NCBI GenBank assembly: GCA_037440105.1
Contig: JBBIUS010000036.1
Location: 1 to 7,009 of the forward strand
Length of the DNA stretch: 7,009 bases
Reading direction: 5' to 3'
Source of the DNA: JBBIUS01 sp037440105
GTDB lineage: Bacteria > Patescibacteriota > Patescibacteriia > XYB2-FULL-38-15
How positions within the stretch are numbered: the stretch's first letter is position 1; each line of letters begins with the position of its first letter. Position numbers and translations under genes: made by a program. The notes under the pieces are model-generated. The model saw nothing but the letters and a program-made list of their open reading frames with translations. It made no database searches and was not told the origin of the DNA. Positions 5,509 through 7,009 of the stretch are shown in pieces.

Positions 5509-5528
5509 TTCGAATCCCACTCCTTCCG
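5509..5528 (+). repeat. att-like core, distal copy (followed by CCA)
   Basis: This is an exact 20-base copy of the tRNA-Ser 3' end. It is followed by CCA (5529-5531), as an encoded tRNA 3' terminus would be, whereas the proximal copy is not. There is no tRNA body upstream, so this is a displaced tRNA tail, not a second tRNA. It lies at the 3' side of the recombinase gene, whose frame reads through it as RKEWDSK. Confidence 0.8.
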
Positions 5529-5546
5529 CCAGTTGGAAAATGTTGA

Positions 5547-5579
5547 GGCTGGCTCGCCCTCTGCGAGGGCTCGCCAGCC
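5547..5579. repeat. GC-rich hairpin with 3-nt loop at the recombinase 3' end
   Basis: Arms 5547-5561 and 5565-5579 pair at 13 of 15 positions around the loop TGC: outer GGCTGGC/GCCAGCC and inner GCCCTC/GAGGGC are perfect, with two mismatches between. It is read on the - strand as GWRALAEGEPA. It is much more GC-rich than its surroundings and overlaps the left inverted repeat at 5573-5612. Confidence 0.75.
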
Positions 5580-5612
5580 GATTTTAGGAGCAAAATTGAA
5601 TTTTTTGTCTTT
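5573..5612 (+). repeat. Left arm of a 40-bp inverted repeat flanking the recombinase
   Basis: This segment matches the reverse complement of 6970-7009 at 38 of 40 positions (mismatches at 5587 and 5589). It encodes recombinase residues KDKKFNFAPKIGWR on the - strand. Similarity stops sharply on the inner side (5613). The outer side cannot be tested because the other copy runs into the window edge. Confidence 0.88.
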
Positions 5613-5660
5613 CAAAATAAAGTTCGAGCCGACATTTTTTAGAAATTCCCGGATTTGATA

Positions 5661-5679
5661 ATTGTCGCCTTGCGACAAT
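5661..5679. repeat. Perfect 8-bp hairpin, loop CTT, inside recombinase
   Basis: ATTGTCGC and GCGACAAT form a perfect stem around CTT. It is read on the - strand as LLSQGDN. Confidence 0.65.
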
Positions 5680-6701
5680 AGAATTTTGGCTTGTTTTGCC
5701 TCAAAAATCATTTTTCTCATCGGTTCGAGCCAATTATTCCCCATTTGTTCAAAATCTCGTAATTTCTGCTCAATTTCCAGTTTTTCGTTGAGCAGTTTTT
5801 GTTTCTTGGCTTGGTATTCTTCAAGCGTCAAAGCCCCGCCGGCAATATAGAGGTCTAACAACTTTCCAATTTTCTGCTCAACTTCTCCTTTCTGCTGTTG
5901 GAGATTTTGAACAAATAATTCGCTTTCTCTTTTGGCTTGCTCTTTTTCCTTGTCTAACTTGGCAAGCATATTTTCTACCCAGTCGTCAGGCAAAGAAACT
6001 TTTTGAATAAAATTTCTCATCTGTTCAATAAGATTTTCTTCTCTTAAATACTTTTCATCGCATTTTTGCTTTTTCTTGGTGCAACGGTAGTAGTTATGCC
6101 CTTTTTGTTTTTCAGCAGTTATCATACAGCCGCAATTTCCACAATGCATTAAACCGGAAAAAGCAAACTCATGTTTTCTTTTCCTCTTTTTCTTGCCGCG
6201 GTTATTCATTATTTGTTGAACAGAATCAAAAAGTTTCTTGAAAATAATTGGCTCGTGGCTTCCTTGATAGACTTCGTTGTTAAACTTAAACACTCCGTAG
6301 TAGAAATGATTTTTGAGCATTCGCTGGACACAGGAAACAGAAAGCGGTTTGTTGCGGTAGCTTTTTATTCCGCTGTCTGCCAAAAACTGGTGCTTTGTCC
6401 TTGTCTAAATCTATTTCTTTTGTTCGGTGATTATTAAGATAGCCAAGCGGCGCAAAGCCGGGCCAAATTCCTTTTCGCAGTTTTTGGCGGTGGCCCCGTT
6501 TGATATTCTCGCTTAAATTGTCCACATAGTACTTACTTTGTCCAAAAGCGATAGAAAGCATAAATTTGCCATGCGGCGTATTTTCAAACCAGAAAGTCGG
6601 GAACTTCAAATCTTTTATTTTCCCTGTGTCCAGCAGGTAAATAATTTTTCCGCCATCAATAGAATTGCGGGCAAGACGATCCGGATGCCAAGCCAAAATT
6701 C

Positions 6702-6718
6702 CGCTGGCTTCGCCAGCG
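6702..6718. repeat. Perfect 7-bp hairpin, loop TTC, inside recombinase
   Basis: CGCTGGC and GCCAGCG form a perfect stem around TTC. It is read on the - strand as CAGEASG, just before the conserved AWHPDRLARN. It shares GCTGGC/GCCAGC with the hairpin at 5547-5579. Confidence 0.65.
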
Positions 6719-6774
6719 CAAATCCGATCAAGCATTTCTCCGAAAATTTTTCGGCCAGGTTCTTTGGCGGTTTG

Positions 6775-6793
6775 CGCCTCGCAAAGCGAGGCG
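6775..6793. repeat. Perfect 8-bp hairpin, loop AAA, inside recombinase
   Basis: CGCCTCGC and GCGAGGCG form a perfect stem around AAA. It is read on the - strand as part of ASLCEAQ (residues 41-47), where related recombinases usually have an FEES/SAKEPG-like stretch. Confidence 0.65.
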
Positions 6794-6912
6794 ACGATTT
6801 CAAGTTTTTCTTTGGCGGCAAATTCTTTTATTTCAGCAAGCTGAGCTTCAATAGACAAAATTTGCCGTTCCTCGCTATCCGTTGATTTTCTGGTATAGAT
6901 AAAATATTTCAT

Positions 6913-7009
6913 AATTCCAAAAAATTAAAATTCAGAAAAGCCCGCTTCTGGAGTTTTGTTTCGCAAAACAAAGACAAAAAATTCAATTTTGCGCTTAAAA
7001 TCGGCTGGC
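6913..7009. repeat. Recombinase upstream region with right inverted-repeat arm
   Basis: The first part (6913-6936) is the AT-rich leader of the - strand recombinase. GTTTTG/CAAAAC (6953-6958, 6964-6969) is a small hairpin. Bases 6970-7009 are the inverted partner of 5573-5612 and would encode KDKKFNFALKIGW on the + strand in an open frame without a start codon. Upstream of 6970 that frame has no similarity to the recombinase, so this is a copy of the repeat, not a second recombinase end. It continues past the window. Confidence 0.8.

Larger units (their letters stand above)
5340..6383 (-). pseudogene. Large serine recombinase, C-terminal fragment (frameshifted)
   Basis: This is the C-terminal part of the recombinase whose catalytic domain lies at 6286-6912, now in a different frame (+1). 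In order it contains the recombinase domain (PLSVSCVQRMLKNHFYYGVF, then SHEPII, about 13-60), a basic stretch, a zinc ribbon (Cys81, Cys84, Cys101, Cys108), a long Lys/Glu/Gln-rich coiled coil (about 140-215) and NYQIREFLKNVGSNF (241-255). The frame opens at a TTG with no real start signals, so it is a fragment, not an independent gene. Residues 286-292 read the distal att-like copy, and from about 327 the frame reads the tRNA-Ser antisense (EGVGFEPTNPCGC). The true end of the ancestral protein is therefore probably near residue 275-285, and the tail is an accident of integration. Confidence 0.82.
6286..6912 (-). pseudogene. Large serine recombinase, N-terminal catalytic fragment (frameshifted)
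   Basis: This is the N-terminal resolvase/invertase domain of a large serine recombinase, which cuts and rejoins DNA through a serine-phosphate link. YTRKSTD supplies Arg8 and the nucleophile Ser10. AWHPDRLARN (74-83) supplies the conserved Asp-Arg...Arg, and residues 134-160 (SENIKRGHRQKLRKGIWPGFAPLGYL) are the usual hinge into the recombinase domain. Homology stops at about residue 175 (DKDKAP); the remaining 33 residues are out of frame. The C-terminal half resumes in the other frame near 6384 (FLADSGIKSY). About 20 residues normally found between (the KAFELYATG-like segment) are absent, so a small deletion, perhaps with a homopolymer change in TTTTT, broke the gene. Just before the ATG is only a weak GGA. 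Without the repair of both faults it is unlikely to make an active recombinase. Confidence 0.85.

Noticed and set aside
5509..5531. A second tRNA-Ser gene
   Set aside because: Only the last 20 bases plus CCA are present; no acceptor 5' strand, D-arm or anticodon arm lies upstream.
6340..6400. Programmed +1 frameshift joining the two recombinase halves
   Set aside because: The T run is short, no stimulatory structure is evident, and a conserved segment is missing at the joint, so mutation is simpler.
6538..6885. Open frame of 115 codons on the + strand opposite the recombinase
   Set aside because: It is antisense to the conserved catalytic domain and shows no family features.

Overview
The window is AT-rich and gene-dense. 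The gene starts lack clear Shine-Dalgarno sequences, and the spacers are packed with short direct and inverted repeats of the AAATGTC / GAATTATG type. Together with a streamlined redox gene set, this suggests a reduced-genome bacterium, most plausibly a Patescibacteria/CPR (Parcubacteria-like) lineage. That placement is inference from style, because no rRNA or other phylogenetic marker is present.

Left part (1-5290), all on the + strand: the C-terminal part of a Cu(I)-type P1B ATPase (copA, cut by the window edge); a 189-bp spacer with a perfect 40-bp palindrome and a likely promoter; a secreted, C-terminally anchored CPHC thioredoxin-like protein; a CcdA/DsbD-type membrane electron carrier; a divergent Lgt-family prolipoprotein diacylglyceryl transferase; an AhpF-like stand-alone thioredoxin reductase domain; and a membrane-anchored CPFC DsbA-like protein. 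The dsbA-like gene has its own near-consensus promoter and ends at a strong intrinsic terminator. Read together, this is an extracytoplasmic thiol-redox and envelope module. The flavoprotein could feed electrons through a thioredoxin encoded elsewhere to CcdA and then to the anchored CPHC protein, while the DsbA-like protein works on cysteines outside the membrane and CopA handles copper.

Right part (5280-7009): a tRNA-Ser(GGA) with its own promoter, followed by an integration scar. The last 20 bases of the tRNA are repeated exactly 104 bp downstream, and only the distal copy is followed by CCA. Next, on the - strand, lies a large serine recombinase broken into two frames, apparently with about 20 residues missing at the break. 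Its 3' reading frame runs through the distal att-like copy and into the antisense of the tRNA. The recombinase is bracketed by a 40-bp imperfect inverted repeat (5573-5612 and 6970-7009), and its coding sequence carries several perfect hairpins with 3-nt loops.

The strongest unusual signals are the tRNA-end duplication and nested inverted repeats around the broken recombinase, the hairpins with 3-nt loops inside its coding sequence, the invasion of spacer-type repeats into otherwise conserved genes (copA, lgt, trxB), and the isolated 40-bp perfect palindrome.
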